Below the pieces are notes generated by a model. The model made no database searches. It was not told the origin of the DNA and was given only the letters and a program-made list of their open reading frames with translations. From Candidatus Latescibacterota bacterium (GTDB lineage Bacteria > JAAXHH01), in contig JAAXHH010000090.1 in NCBI GenBank assembly GCA_012270975.1, positions 22,823 to 86,822 of the forward strand: 64,000 nucleotides of DNA, read 5' to 3'. Below are positions 1 through 8,179 of the stretch, piece by piece. Both the position numbers and the translations under genes were made by a program. The stretch's first letter is position 1; each line of letters opens with the position of its first letter.

Positions 1-472
1 CCTCGCGGTCATCATGCTTATCGCGGCGCTGCTGATGCTGACCACGGCGCCGCTTGACGTGTCGGACGGCATCGAGCGGCTGCTGAAACCCCTGGAACGA
101 TTCGGCCTGCCCGCCCACGACCTGGCCATGATGATGGTCATCGCCCTGCGGTTCATCCCGACGCTGGTGGAAGAGGCGGATCGCCTGCAGAAGGCCCAGG
201 CCGCCCGGGGCGCCGACTTCACCGGGAATCCCATCCGGCGCGTGCGCAAGATGACCGCCCTGCTCGTCCCCCTCATGCTTTCGGCTTTCCGGCGGGCCGA
301 GGAACTGGCCGTCGCCATGGAATCCCGCTGCTACCGGGGCGGTACCGGCCGCACGCAGTTTCGTATTCTGACCCTGGGCCGAAACGACTACGTGGCCATC
401 GGCGCCGTGACGATCCTGCTTGTCCTCTGTGCTGCCGCCAACAACATCGACTTCATTGGCGGGCTGTACTGA
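1..472 (+). CDS. ecfT: Energy-coupling factor transporter membrane subunit EcfT (5' truncated)
   Basis: The reading frame is open from the left edge (codons from base 2), so only the C-terminal part, about 156 residues, is present. EcfT is the membrane scaffold of ECF-type vitamin or metal importers; it couples the substrate-binding S component to two ATPases. The visible part has hydrophobic segments at its start and end and the two cytoplasmic Ala-Arg-Gly-type coupling motifs of the family: ARGADF near the middle and an ESRCYRGG stretch about 45 residues later. truA follows by 36 bases on the same strand; an ecfT-truA order is common in bacteria. The ATPase genes would lie to the left of the window. 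Substrate cannot be deduced. Confidence 0.88.
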   Translation, partial: LAVIMLIAALLMLTTAPLDVSDGIERLLKPLERFGLPAHDLAMMMVIALRFIPTLVEEADRLQKAQAARGADFTGNPIRRVRKMTALLVPLMLSAFRRAEELAVAMESRCYRGGTGRTQFRILTLGRNDYVAIGAVTILLVLCAAANNIDFIGGLY

Positions 473-508
473 TCCGCTCATATCCATTCCATTTCGCCTG
501 TATCCGCC

Positions 509-1255
509 ATGCGCACCCTGGTTCTCAAGCTCGAATACGACGGCACCGGTTTCGTGGGCTGGCAACTCCAGCCCCGGGGCCGCACCGTTCAGGGCGTCCT
601 GGAGGAAGCTATTCATACGGTCCTGCGGGCCGATCACCGCGTGACCGCGGCCGGCCGAACGGACGCCGGGGTGCACGCCACCGGCCAAGTCGTCCACTTC
701 AGGACGGATTCGGACATGGTGGTGGACCGGTTGAAGAAGGGGCTGAACGGGGTGCTGCCGCCCGACGTGCGCGTGCTGGAAGCAGCACAGGCGACCGACG
801 ATTTCCACGCCCGGTTCAGCGCGGTGGGACGCCGGTATGCCTACCGCATCATCCGGCGCCCGAGCGCGGTCCACCGGCATTTCGCCTGGCACATAGCATA
901 CTCGCTGGACGTGGACGCTATGCGTAGTGCCTGCGCTCCTCTGCTGGGCCGCCATGACTTCACGTCCTTCTGTCAGGCCACGTCGGCAGCCGACGGAACG
1001 GTTTGCGAGGTACGGGAACTGGAATGGATCGAGGCGGAGGATGAACTCCTTCTGCGCATCGAGGCGAACCGATTTCTCCACCACATGGTGAGGACCATCG
1101 TGGGCACGGCCGTGGACATCGGCCGGGGCAGGTGGCAGGAAGGCGTCATGGCGGAGATGCTGGCGGCGAACGACCGGCGTGCCGCGGGCGCCAACGCGCC
1201 GGCCCACGGGCTCTGCCTCGAGGCGGTACGTTATCCTTCCGAATTCGGGATCTGA
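509..1255 (+). CDS. truA: tRNA pseudouridine(38-40) synthase TruA
   Basis: TruA isomerises uridines 38, 39 and 40 in the anticodon stem-loop of tRNAs to pseudouridine. The 248-residue length is normal. The catalytic loop GRTDAGVHATGQV with its invariant Asp lies near residue 52, and the C-terminal half has the usual RFLHHMVR and GTAVDIGRG segments. The start follows ecfT by 36 bases, suggesting one transcript. The 3' end overlaps by 25 bases, tail to tail, with the RNA methyltransferase gene on the opposite strand, so there is no room for a separate terminator. Nothing looks damaged. Confidence 0.95.
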   Translation: MRTLVLKLEYDGTGFVGWQLQPRGRTVQGVLEEAIHTVLRADHRVTAAGRTDAGVHATGQVVHFRTDSDMVVDRLKKGLNGVLPPDVRVLEAAQATDDFHARFSAVGRRYAYRIIRRPSAVHRHFAWHIAYSLDVDAMRSACAPLLGRHDFTSFCQATSAADGTVCEVRELEWIEAEDELLLRIEANRFLHHMVRTIVGTAVDIGRGRWQEGVMAEMLAANDRRAAGANAPAHGLCLEAVRYPSEFGI

Positions 1256-2061
1256 GGGTCGGACGGACCGAGTGGATCTGAGGATACCGGCGGGGCTGGC
1301 GACAACGAGCGGCGGTCCACGTACGCGTCGATCTCGTCGCATACCTTGTGCAGCACGGCGACGTCGCGCTGCTCGAGCCGCAGGCTGCGGCGCAGGACGC
1401 GGCGGATGGAGCGCAGGAAGGTCTCCTCGCTCGGCGTGGACTCAAAACCGAGCCGGAGCAGCGTCTCGTGCACGCGCAAAGTAGCGCGTTCCACGGCCCT
1501 GTTCTCCGCCAGGCGCGCCTCGGACGCGGGCGGCGCATCTCCTCCGATACGAAACAGTTCGTACGCGCAGACCATGACCGACTGGGCGAGGTTGAGGGAA
1601 GGGTAGGCCGTCGCCGCGGGGATCCGGGCGATGACGTTGCAGCGCTGGAGCTCGTCGTTCAGCAGGCCGCGGTCTTCCCGCCCGAAGAGGATGCCGCAGG
1701 GCTGGTTCCGCGCCACGGTGGACAACTCGGCGCAGGCCGCTGCCACGGGCTCTATGGGGCTTAGCCAGATCCCGCGGGTGCGGTTGGTCGTGCCGACGAC
1801 GAGGGCCAGATCGTTCACCGCCTCGTCCAGCGCCGGGACGACGCGAGCGTTGTCGAGGATCTCCCCGGCGCCATGGGCCATCCAGCGGGCTTCGGCCTCT
1901 TGGCGGAATTCGACCGGATTGACCAGGACGAGCCGCGTAAGGCCCATGGTCGTCATGGCCCGGGCGACAGCACCGATGTTCCCCGGAACTTTCGGTTCTA
2001 CGAGAATGATGTGAATGCGCGTGAAATAGTCCGGCGCAGTACTTTCCGTTCGATCAGCCAC
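1231..2061 (-). CDS. SpoU/TrmH-family RNA 2'-O-methyltransferase, TrmJ-like
   Basis: The 276-residue protein is a SPOUT-class methyltransferase. Its N-terminal half has the TrmJ pattern: ILVEPKVPGNIGAVARAM at the start (the Asn-x-Gly-x-x-x-Arg motif 1), FGREDRGL as motif 2 and YPSLNLAQSV as motif 3, the S-adenosylmethionine-binding trefoil knot. TrmJ enzymes methylate the ribose of tRNA position 32, but related group-1 enzymes modify other sites, so the substrate is not certain. The last 20 residues are a Pro/Ser/Asp-rich tail with a loose three-residue period, not expected in the family. It lies 18 bases downstream of the small ccmD-like gene and is probably the last gene of the ccm transcript. 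Confidence 0.87.
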   Translation of the reverse strand: MADRTESTAPDYFTRIHIILVEPKVPGNIGAVARAMTTMGLTRLVLVNPVEFRQEAEARWMAHGAGEILDNARVVPALDEAVNDLALVVGTTNRTRGIWLSPIEPVAAACAELSTVARNQPCGILFGREDRGLLNDELQRCNVIARIPAATAYPSLNLAQSVMVCAYELFRIGGDAPPASEARLAENRAVERATLRVHETLLRLGFESTPSEETFLRSIRRVLRRSLRLEQRDVAVLHKVCDEIDAYVDRRSLSPAPPVSSDPLGPSDPQIPNSEG

Positions 2062-2079
2062 AAGTCAGGTCCGGCCAGG

Positions 2080-2247
2080 TCAGGCCCGCCCCTCCTCTTT
2101 CGCCTCCAGTTCCTCCACGGCGGCCTTCAGTTCGGCGATCTCCGCCTCCAGCTTCTTTTCGCGGCCGGCGATCGTGAAGAGGTACAGGAACAACCCGACC
2201 CATATCAGCGTGTAGGCGGAAAACAAATACCAGAAGTTCTGATCCAC
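2080..2247 (-). CDS. ccmD: CcmD-like small membrane protein
   Basis: A 55-residue frame with a GTG start preceded by AAGGAG seven bases upstream. The protein begins MDQNFWYLFSAYTLIWVGLF, a single membrane span, followed by a charged, Lys/Glu-rich helix that should form a cytoplasmic coiled coil. CcmD is a small protein of this architecture encoded next to ccmC; it stabilises the CcmABC complex and helps release haem-loaded CcmE. Position (directly after ccmC, same strand, 69 bases apart) and topology support the call; the sequence itself is too short for a firm family assignment. It could be any short membrane subunit of the Ccm complex. Confidence 0.78.
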   Translation of the reverse strand: MDQNFWYLFSAYTLIWVGLFLYLFTIAGREKKLEAEIAELKAAVEELEAKEEGRA

Positions 2248-2316
2248 GGTTCAAACTCTCCTTAAACGCGCACAAAACCGTACGCTCAAATCCTGCGCTG
2301 CCCTCAGATTACCCGC

Positions 2317-3045
2317 TCAAACCCCCACGCTGCCGGGATGCCGGTGCTCCACGCGCTCCCGCAGGGTCTCGGTCTCGTCGCGCAGCCGCTCCAGCGCCAT
2401 CCGCCGGCTCATGAGATAGAAGAACAGGAGGGTGAAGACGACGGCCGACACGCCCAACGCGATGCGCATGTCCACTTCCATGCCCGCGCCGAGGCCTTCC
2501 TCCGTCATGACCAGGGAGTCGGGATGCAGGCCCCGCCACCACAGGGTCGCGAAGTGGATGAAGGGGATGTCGATGGTACCGAGGATGCCCAGCACGGCGA
2601 GGAACGTCTTCACCTGCGGCAGGTCGTCGCCGTAGACGCGCAGCATCAGGTAGGCGACGTAGATGAGCCATAGGATCATGGAAAAGGTGAGCCGGGGGTC
2701 CCAGGTCCACCACGTGCCCCACACCGGCTTGCCCCAGATCGGTCCGGTGATCATGACGAAACAGCAGAAGACGAACCCGACCTCCGCGGCGCTGTAGGCC
2801 ACGATGTCCCACCTGCGCTCCCGCAGCCACAGGTAGATGACGCTGGAAACGCCCACCAGCACGAAAGCGAACTCCGCGATCCAGGCGGAAGCGACGTGAA
2901 AATACATGATCCGCTGCACGTCCCCCATGACCCGTTCCCGGGGCGCCCAGATCAGGGACAGGTACAGCGAGGCGACCAGGCCCACGAGGCAAATGAGGCC
3001 GAAGGGCGTGATGCGCAGGCGGGCGGCTATGCCGGCCATATTCAT
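2317..3045 (-). CDS. ccmC: Haem exporter permease CcmC
   Basis: CcmC presents haem to the periplasmic chaperone CcmE during System I cytochrome c maturation. The 242-residue protein has six predicted membrane spans and the tryptophan-rich haem-handling motif WGTWWTWD in the central periplasmic loop, with conserved histidines on either side (FHVASAW near residue 50 and IHFATLWWRGLHP near residue 170). The ATG overlaps the ccmB stop as ATGA, so translation is coupled. The C-terminal 25 residues are a charged helix. Length and motifs are typical. Confidence 0.95.
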   Translation of the reverse strand: MNMAGIAARLRITPFGLICLVGLVASLYLSLIWAPRERVMGDVQRIMYFHVASAWIAEFAFVLVGVSSVIYLWLRERRWDIVAYSAAEVGFVFCCFVMITGPIWGKPVWGTWWTWDPRLTFSMILWLIYVAYLMLRVYGDDLPQVKTFLAVLGILGTIDIPFIHFATLWWRGLHPDSLVMTEEGLGAGMEVDMRIALGVSAVVFTLLFFYLMSRRMALERLRDETETLRERVEHRHPGSVGV

Positions 3046-3722
3046 TCCTCCACGATATACTCGAACAGCATGACGGCCGCGACAAGGAAGACGACCGTGA
3101 ACACCGATAGCAGCCTGATCCAGTTCGTCATGTCCTGCCAGTCCCCGCCCTCGAAAGTGGTCCGCGTCGTTTCCACCAGCGCGATCAGCACCGGCGAGGC
3201 GACGGGCAGCAGCAGGACCGGCAGCATGACGTCCCGCATGCGCGTGTTGACGGCCACGGCCGCGAACAGGGTGGCGACGGACGAGAATCCGACGGTTCCC
3301 AGAAAGAAGATCACCAACAGTTTAGACAGATACGGCAGGATTGTCATGTTGAAAAACAGGACGAACAGGGGAAGCACCGCCAGCTGGACCAGGCCGATGA
3401 GCGTGACATTGCCCAGCAGCTTGCCCAGGAAGATGGATCCGCGGTCGATGGGCGCGAGGAGCAGACCGTCGAAGGTCCCCCGGTCTTTTTCCGGCGAGAA
3501 GGACCGGCTGGCGCTCAGCATGCCCGCGAAGGCGAAGGCCACCCAGATCATGCCGGGCGCCACGCGTTGCAGCACGTCCGCCCCCGCGTTGAAGGCGAAG
3601 TTGAAGATGACCACGACGATCAGCGAGAAGACGAACATGGTCACGACCCGCTCCCGTGTCCGGTATTCCACGACCATGTCCTTGCGGTAGATCTGCCAGG
3701 ATTGGGCGAGAAAGGCTCTCAT
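3042..3722 (-). CDS. ccmB: Haem exporter permease CcmB
   Basis: CcmB is the ABC-2-type membrane subunit that works with the CcmA ATPase to drive release of holo-CcmE. The 226-residue protein has about six hydrophobic spans and the CcmB hallmark SRSFSPEKDRGTFDGLLLAP in the first cytoplasmic loop, the contact site for the ATPase. It sits between ccmA (108 bases upstream) and ccmC (4-base overlap). It begins with a short amphipathic helix, FLAQSWQIYRKDMVVEYRTRE, as usual. No damage is visible. Confidence 0.95.
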   Translation of the reverse strand: MRAFLAQSWQIYRKDMVVEYRTRERVVTMFVFSLIVVVIFNFAFNAGADVLQRVAPGMIWVAFAFAGMLSASRSFSPEKDRGTFDGLLLAPIDRGSIFLGKLLGNVTLIGLVQLAVLPLFVLFFNMTILPYLSKLLVIFFLGTVGFSSVATLFAAVAVNTRMRDVMLPVLLLPVASPVLIALVETTRTTFEGGDWQDMTNWIRLLSVFTVVFLVAAVMLFEYIVEE

Positions 3723-3830
3723 CGTTGTGACAACTCCCGTTTCTTGTCCGTGCCAGGCGGGGCGCCCGGACCGGGCGGACCGGATCGGACCAGCCCGGAT
3801 TCCGGGATTCGCGTCGCTTTCCGGCCGGTC

Positions 3831-4604
3831 CTACACCGCGTGATCGCGGTAGGTCTGTTCGAAATCCGCCGTGGACAGCTCGCTCGACTCCGCCTCGAAT
3901 ACCAGGCGGCCGCGGTTCAGGATGGCGACGCGGTCGGCGGATTCCAGTCCGCGGACCAGGTCGTGCGTCACCAGGAGGATCGTCTTGTTCCGGGCGGCTA
4001 GGACCGTTTTAAGCATGACCAGTGCGTCCTGGTCCAGCCCGGAGTAGGGCTCGTCGAGCAACAGGATATCCGGGTCGTGCAGCAGGGCGCGGGCCAGGGC
4101 TACACGCTGGCGCATTCCGCGCGAAAGCGTCCGCACCGGACTCTCCGATCTGGCCTCCATGCCCACCGTGCGCAGCAATGATCCTATCCGCTCCTCGCGG
4201 TCTTCGACCCCGAAGAGTTTCCCGTAGAACCGCAAGTTCTCCCGGACGGTCAGTTCGTCGTAGAGATAGGTCTGGTAGGACAGCGCGCCGATCCGCTTAC
4301 CGAGGTTTTCGTCGCGGTCCTTGGTGATTTCCTCGCCGTCCAGGAACACCTGGCCGCGGGACGGGCGCACGAGTCCGGCGATGATGCCCAGCAGGGTCGA
4401 CTTACCCGCGCCGTTCGGACCGAACAGGGCCAGGAAAGATCCCGGCGCCACTTCCATGTCCACCCGGTGCAGGGCCCGGAAACGCCCGTAGGTCTTGGTC
4501 AACTGTCGGATGCTGATGCCAGGGGCGGCAGCGACGCCGGGGACGCCAGGGGCGCCAGAAACGCCTGCAACGCCAGCGGTACCAGGAACGGATAGATCAC
4601 TCAT
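3831..4604 (-). CDS. ccmA: Haem exporter ATP-binding protein CcmA
   Basis: This is the ABC ATPase of the CcmABC complex. It has Walker A GPNGAGKST, Q-loop YQTYLYDE, signature LSRGMRQRVALARAL, Walker B ILLLDEP and H-loop VTHD. The ATG at 4604 was chosen because it gives an 8-base overlap with the upstream gene and 257 residues; longer in-frame extensions run deep into that gene. The family usually begins near the residue-30 segment ISIRQLTKTYG. Here it is preceded by about 28 residues of Val/Gly/Ala/Pro in a three-residue period (VPGTAGVAGVSGAPGVPGV), a collagen-like tail not known in CcmA. If a later start is used, the tail would be lost, but no ATG or good Shine-Dalgarno lies there. Confidence 0.92.
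   Translation of the reverse strand: MSDLSVPGTAGVAGVSGAPGVPGVAAAPGISIRQLTKTYGRFRALHRVDMEVAPGSFLALFGPNGAGKSTLLGIIAGLVRPSRGQVFLDGEEITKDRDENLGKRIGALSYQTYLYDELTVRENLRFYGKLFGVEDREERIGSLLRTVGMEARSESPVRTLSRGMRQRVALARALLHDPDILLLDEPYSGLDQDALVMLKTVLAARNKTILLVTHDLVRGLESADRVAILNRGRLVFEAESSELSTADFEQTYRDHAV
4520..4596 (-). repeat. Degenerate 9-bp tandem repeat at the 5' end of ccmA
   Basis: The first codons of ccmA consist of repeated 9-base units of the type GGCGTCCCC / GGCGTTGCA / GGCGCCCCT, encoding Gly-Val-Pro or Gly-Ala-Pro triplets. Similar three-codon periodicity occurs at the termini of trmJ-like, gyrB and yidD in this window. It probably arose by replication slippage. Confidence 0.7.
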
Positions 4605-5784
4605 CACCGCTCCCGGGTTGGCGCAGCCGGAGCGCCCGGTCCTTAAGGCCCGCACGGCGGGTTCTGTAGGCGTCCTCGCCCAGTCCTCCCGCCGCAAACT
4701 GATCGTCCAGGACGGCCAGGGCCTGAACGATCGCGTCATATTTGCGTTTGTCCTCCGGGGAGAGATCGTCAAGTGCGGGCGGTTCGTCCGGCTGTTCGGG
4801 CTTGACGCGGATGCCCACCACCAGCCCCGCGGCCACGATAAGCACTACGAACCCGAGCATCCCCCATTTCATGACGTCCTGCCAGGCCAGGACGCTGGGG
4901 AAGGCGACTTCCACCGACATACCCCGTCCCACGCCCACGCGGTTCGACAGCAGCAGGTACTCGTCTTCGCCGATCTGCTGCACCCCGTCGTTGGTCAGAT
5001 TCGTGGCGGTTACGGTCTCGGTGCTCGGCGAAACCAGCACCTGGACGCGTTCCACGTCATAGTCCATCCGCCGCGTGAACCGGTGATCGATGGACGCCCT
5101 GTCCACGTTGTAGGCGTACACGATCCGGGCGACCCCGGGGGATACCGGCGACGAGAACAGGAGCCCCCGGTCGGTGTGCTGAAGCCCGTCCATCATCGGC
5201 TGCAACCCGAAGGCGGCCGCGGGCAGGGTATATACGAGACCCATGCCCACGCCAGGCGGCGGCGCGAAGGTCAGGTTGCCCCGGTTCTCCACCACGATGA
5301 TTTCCGTGACGCTCAGGATCTCGGGGCCTGCATCCACGACCAGATGGACCGCGCTGTGGACCAGGGCCGTTTCATCAGTCGTGATTTCAAAGACCTGCAG
5401 CAACTCTTCTATGCGGCCGGCGCCCGGTTCGAGAGGAATGTGCCTGGTCAGGTAAGGCATCTCCAGGTACCGGGTGGCGACCACGTAGTGCGACCCGTCG
5501 GCCGCCAATCCGGTGAACTCGTACCGGCCCTCGCTATCGGTGACCACTCTTGCAAGGGTCTGGTCCGGGCCCTCTTCGGCGCTATGATTCAGCAGCACCA
5601 CTTCGTGTCCCGCCATCGGCTGGCCCGTCGTGCCGTTCACGACGGTGAGCCCGATGCTTCCCGTTCCCTGGGCCTGCACGATCCGGACCGGACAGAATAC
5701 GCAGGCCGCCAGGGAGGCCCAGGCCACCAGGAGCGTACCATAAACAAAAAGCCCCGAAGGGCCGGAAAGCGGACGATACTTCAT
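4597..5784 (-). CDS. Secreted/membrane-anchored protein with carboxypeptidase-regulatory-like domain, ccm-linked
   Basis: The 395-residue protein has an N-terminal signal peptide (hydrophobic, ending near VRIVQAQG), then a beta-sandwich region resembling carboxypeptidase regulatory domains (IGLTVVNGTTGQPMAGHEVVLL, residues about 45-120), a further periplasmic domain, one membrane span near residues 303-325 (GFVVLIVAAGLVVGI) and a cytoplasmic tail. The tail, DLSPEDKRKYDAIVQALAVLDDQFAAG followed by LGEDAYRTRR, resembles the helical module that follows the membrane span in CcmI. It lies between the zinc-ribbon protein (10-base gap) and ccmA (8-base overlap), so it very likely serves cytochrome c maturation, perhaps holding apocytochrome. 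The exact role is not known to me. Confidence 0.72.
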   Translation of the reverse strand: MKYRPLSGPSGLFVYGTLLVAWASLAACVFCPVRIVQAQGTGSIGLTVVNGTTGQPMAGHEVVLLNHSAEEGPDQTLARVVTDSEGRYEFTGLAADGSHYVVATRYLEMPYLTRHIPLEPGAGRIEELLQVFEITTDETALVHSAVHLVVDAGPEILSVTEIIVVENRGNLTFAPPPGVGMGLVYTLPAAAFGLQPMMDGLQHTDRGLLFSSPVSPGVARIVYAYNVDRASIDHRFTRRMDYDVERVQVLVSPSTETVTATNLTNDGVQQIGEDEYLLLSNRVGVGRGMSVEVAFPSVLAWQDVMKWGMLGFVVLIVAAGLVVGIRVKPEQPDEPPALDDLSPEDKRKYDAIVQALAVLDDQFAAGGLGEDAYRTRRAGLKDRALRLRQPGSGDE

Positions 5785-5794
5785 GAGGCCACCA

Positions 5795-6412
5795 CTAGGT
5801 GAGTTTGCCTCCGCACTGGGCGCAGAACCTGGCCGATGCCGGGTTGTCGGCGCCGCAACCGGCGCAGGTGATGCTTTTCAGCGAAGCGCCGCACTCGATG
5901 CAGAATCTGGCGGACTGCTCATTGACCTTGCGGCAAATCCTGCATTCCTGGACTCGTGCGGACGGATCGGGCCGCGCGTCTTCGGCGGGCGCGTCGTCTG
6001 GCCGCGCGACTACGGAGGCCTTGTCGTCGACGGCCACGTCATCGACGGTCGCGGCCACGTCGGTGGCCGGATCCCGGCGCCGCCGGATCTCCCGCACCGC
6101 CTCCTCGATCTGATCCTCCACGGGCAGGTCGGTGGCGGCGGTCCGGTCCAGTTCGTCCAGCACGTCCGACGCTTCCTTCATGTACTCCTGCCGGAGCGCC
6201 TCGTGATCCTCGGCGGCCAGCTTCCCCATGCTGTAATCGATGTTCAACTCGCGGATGGAAGAATAGATGAAGTCTTTCTTCTTCAGCAGATCGTCCCGGC
6301 GGGACCGGGTGGATCTGGCGACCCAGGGCCGGCGGCCCGACCCTTCCAGCATCGGACTGATCATGAAGGCCAGCACGCCCAGCGCGAGCAGTCCGCACGC
6401 AACCAGTGTCAT
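5795..6412 (-). CDS. CcmI-like membrane protein with two C-terminal zinc ribbons
   Basis: The 205-residue protein starts with one membrane span (residues about 3-20). A cytoplasmic helical stretch (KKKDFIYSSIRELNIDYSMGKL, then DHEALRQEYMKEASDVLDELD) closely resembles the start of CcmI/CycH, the apocytochrome c chaperone. Instead of the CcmI tetratricopeptide domain there are two CxxC...CxxC zinc ribbons at the end: CRICRKVNEQSARFCIECG and CAGCGADNPASARFCAQCG. It stands between ccmE and the carboxypeptidase-like membrane protein. CcmI-like membership is an inference from the N-terminal pattern; the zinc ribbons are directly visible. Confidence 0.75.
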   Translation of the reverse strand: MTLVACGLLALGVLAFMISPMLEGSGRRPWVARSTRSRRDDLLKKKDFIYSSIRELNIDYSMGKLAAEDHEALRQEYMKEASDVLDELDRTAATDLPVEDQIEEAVREIRRRRDPATDVAATVDDVAVDDKASVVARPDDAPAEDARPDPSARVQECRICRKVNEQSARFCIECGASLKSITCAGCGADNPASARFCAQCGGKLT

Positions 6413-6496
6413 AGTCCGAACCGGCTCCCCTCGCGGGCGACCCGGTCGAACCGGCTCCTCCCGCAGGCAAAACGGCCGTTCCGGCGTGCCGGCCGG

Positions 6497-6970
6497 CTAG
6501 GACCGGGGAAGCGGTGCGGGCGACTTCGGCTCGGTCTGCTCATACTGACCGTATCCCCCCTCGGCCTCGTACTTGGACGGACACTTGGCGTAGAGTGTAT
6601 GGGCGTTGAACGTCCCGTCCCGGGCATATCCGCCCTCCACGACCACTTCCGAATCGTCCCTGAATGTATCCGGAACTACACCGGTGTATACGACGGGGGC
6701 GTGAACACCGCCCTCGTGGGCAATGAAATGGATACGCATCGAGCCCACGTCGCCCCGTTCGATCGATCCGTTTACGACCTTCCCGTGCAGGCGCAGGTTC
6801 TCGTCGTAGGCCACCTCGCCCGTTGCTACGGCGGCCTTCAGTTCGCTCACGGTCAGGTAGTACATGGTCGCGTCGGTCACCCCGGTATAGATCAGGTAAC
6901 CGATGGCGGCGATCACCAGGCCGAATCCCACAAGGAATTTACGCTGCTTCTTCCGGCTTCGGTCTTTCAT
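6497..6970 (-). CDS. ccmE: Haem chaperone CcmE, CxxxY variant
   Basis: CcmE takes haem from CcmABCD in the periplasm and hands it to the CcmF ligase. The 157-residue protein has a basic N-terminus, one membrane anchor (residues about 12-29) and the OB-fold core (LHGKVVNGSI, MRIHFIAHEGG, VVVEGGYARDG). The haem-attachment motif reads AKCPSKY, so Cys130-x3-Tyr134 replaces the usual His-x3-Tyr. This CxxxY form is known from archaea and Desulfovibrio. The start ATG has a GGAGA Shine-Dalgarno. It is the first gene of the ccm operon. The C-terminal 20 residues are a disordered Glu/Pro tail. No ccmF, ccmG or ccmH lies in the window. Confidence 0.93.
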   Translation of the reverse strand: MKDRSRKKQRKFLVGFGLVIAAIGYLIYTGVTDATMYYLTVSELKAAVATGEVAYDENLRLHGKVVNGSIERGDVGSMRIHFIAHEGGVHAPVVYTGVVPDTFRDDSEVVVEGGYARDGTFNAHTLYAKCPSKYEAEGGYGQYEQTEPKSPAPLPRS

Positions 6971-7008
6971 GGCTTTCTCCAGAACCTACTGTACTGCGCG
7001 ACCCACGT

Positions 7009-7037
7009 AATATAGGCGATTCGCCCGGTTCCAGCAA
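7009..7037 (-). promoter_or_regulatory. Candidate sigma-70 promoter for the ccm operon
   Basis: On the minus strand TTGCTG is followed after 17 bases by TATATT, 38 bases upstream of the ccmE ATG. The -10 is close to consensus, the -35 weak. Prediction only. Confidence 0.45.
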
Positions 7038-7129
7038 GCAGTATTTGTTGCGGCGGACGGTCCTCCGGCAGCCCACGGACACGCGTTTTCGCCGTCCTCG
7101 AACCCCGTTACCTGCGCCGGCGAATGTGC

Positions 7130-7158
7130 TTGACACTCACCCCGTACACGCCTACCTT
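7130..7158 (+). promoter_or_regulatory. Candidate sigma-70 promoter for the MoxR operon
   Basis: A perfect TTGACA is followed after 17 bases by TACCTT (weak -10), about 100 bases upstream of the moxR-like ATG. The 291-base divergent gap between ccmE and this operon holds nothing else I recognise. Confidence 0.45.
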
Positions 7159-7261
7159 ACGCCGGAGTCGACCCCGTCAGTTGTCGCGTCAAGGGATCAT
7201 GCCGCCTGCCCCGTAACCGCCCGTTTCAGCGCCCCGGTTCGCCTTTCCCTTCAGGAGCATC

Positions 7262-8179
7262 ATGACCGCGTTCACGTCTGCCCAGGATGTCATTCAGCGC
7301 TTCGAGGCCCAGAACTATATCTGCGGTCCCGATCTGGCCACGCCCGTTTTTCTCATGGAACGGCTCGAGAAGCCGCTGCTGGTAGAGGGCCCTCCCGGCG
7401 TGGGGAAGACGGAGATCGCCAAAATGCTGTCGGGCGCGCTGGACCGACGCCTGATCCGGCTGCAATGCTACGAGGGGCTGGACGAGTCCAAGGCGCTTTA
7501 CGAATGGGAATATACCAAGCAGTTGCTGTACACGCAGATGCTCAAGGACCGTATCGGCAACCTGCTGAACCAAACCGATACGCTCGGAAACGCGGTTGAA
7601 GCGCTCAACCGGGAGGACAGTGCGTTCTTTTCCCGGCACTTCCTGCTCCCGCGGCCCCTGCTGGAGGCCATCCTCTCGCCGGAACCCGTCGTCCTCCTGG
7701 TCGACGAGATCGACCGCTCGGACGATGAATTCGAGAGCTTTCTCCTCGAGGTACTGAGCGACTTCCAGGTCAGCATCCCCGAACTCGGCACGCTGACCGC
7801 GGCGCGGCGGCCCCTCGTTGTGCTGACGAGCAACGCCAACCGGAACCTGTCCGAGGCGCTCAGGCGGCGCTGCCTGTACCTTTATATCAACTATCCCTCC
7901 CTCGAGCAGGAGGTCCGGATCGTCCTTCGCAAGACACCCGGCATCGATGCGGACCTGGCGAACCAGGTCGTCCGGTTCGTCCAGAAAATCAGGACGCTCA
8001 ACATGCGCAAGCCCCCCAGCATCGCCGAAACGATCGATTGGGCACTGGCGCTGGTGGTCCTGAACGCGCAGCACCTCTCGCGCGACATCCTTTCGAGCAC
8101 GCTGAACGTCCTGATGAAAGACCGGGAGGATATCGAACGGATCATGCGGGACGGCTACCATGATCAAGCGGCTGGTTGA
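7262..8179 (+). CDS. MoxR-family AAA+ ATPase
   Basis: The 305-residue protein has Walker A GPPGVGKTE near residue 45, Walker B VVLLVDEIDRS near residue 145, sensor-1 region LTSNANRN and an arginine-finger-type RRRCLYLYI stretch, the MoxR/CoxD pattern. MoxR ATPases act as chaperones that insert cofactors or assemble complexes together with a von Willebrand A partner. The start ATG is preceded by TTCAGGAG at good spacing. The gene overlaps the VWA gene by 20 bases, indicating tight coupling. What complex is matured is unknown; no obvious client enzyme lies next door. Confidence 0.92.
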   Translation: MTAFTSAQDVIQRFEAQNYICGPDLATPVFLMERLEKPLLVEGPPGVGKTEIAKMLSGALDRRLIRLQCYEGLDESKALYEWEYTKQLLYTQMLKDRIGNLLNQTDTLGNAVEALNREDSAFFSRHFLLPRPLLEAILSPEPVVLLVDEIDRSDDEFESFLLEVLSDFQVSIPELGTLTAARRPLVVLTSNANRNLSEALRRRCLYLYINYPSLEQEVRIVLRKTPGIDADLANQVVRFVQKIRTLNMRKPPSIAETIDWALALVVLNAQHLSRDILSSTLNVLMKDREDIERIMRDGYHDQAAG

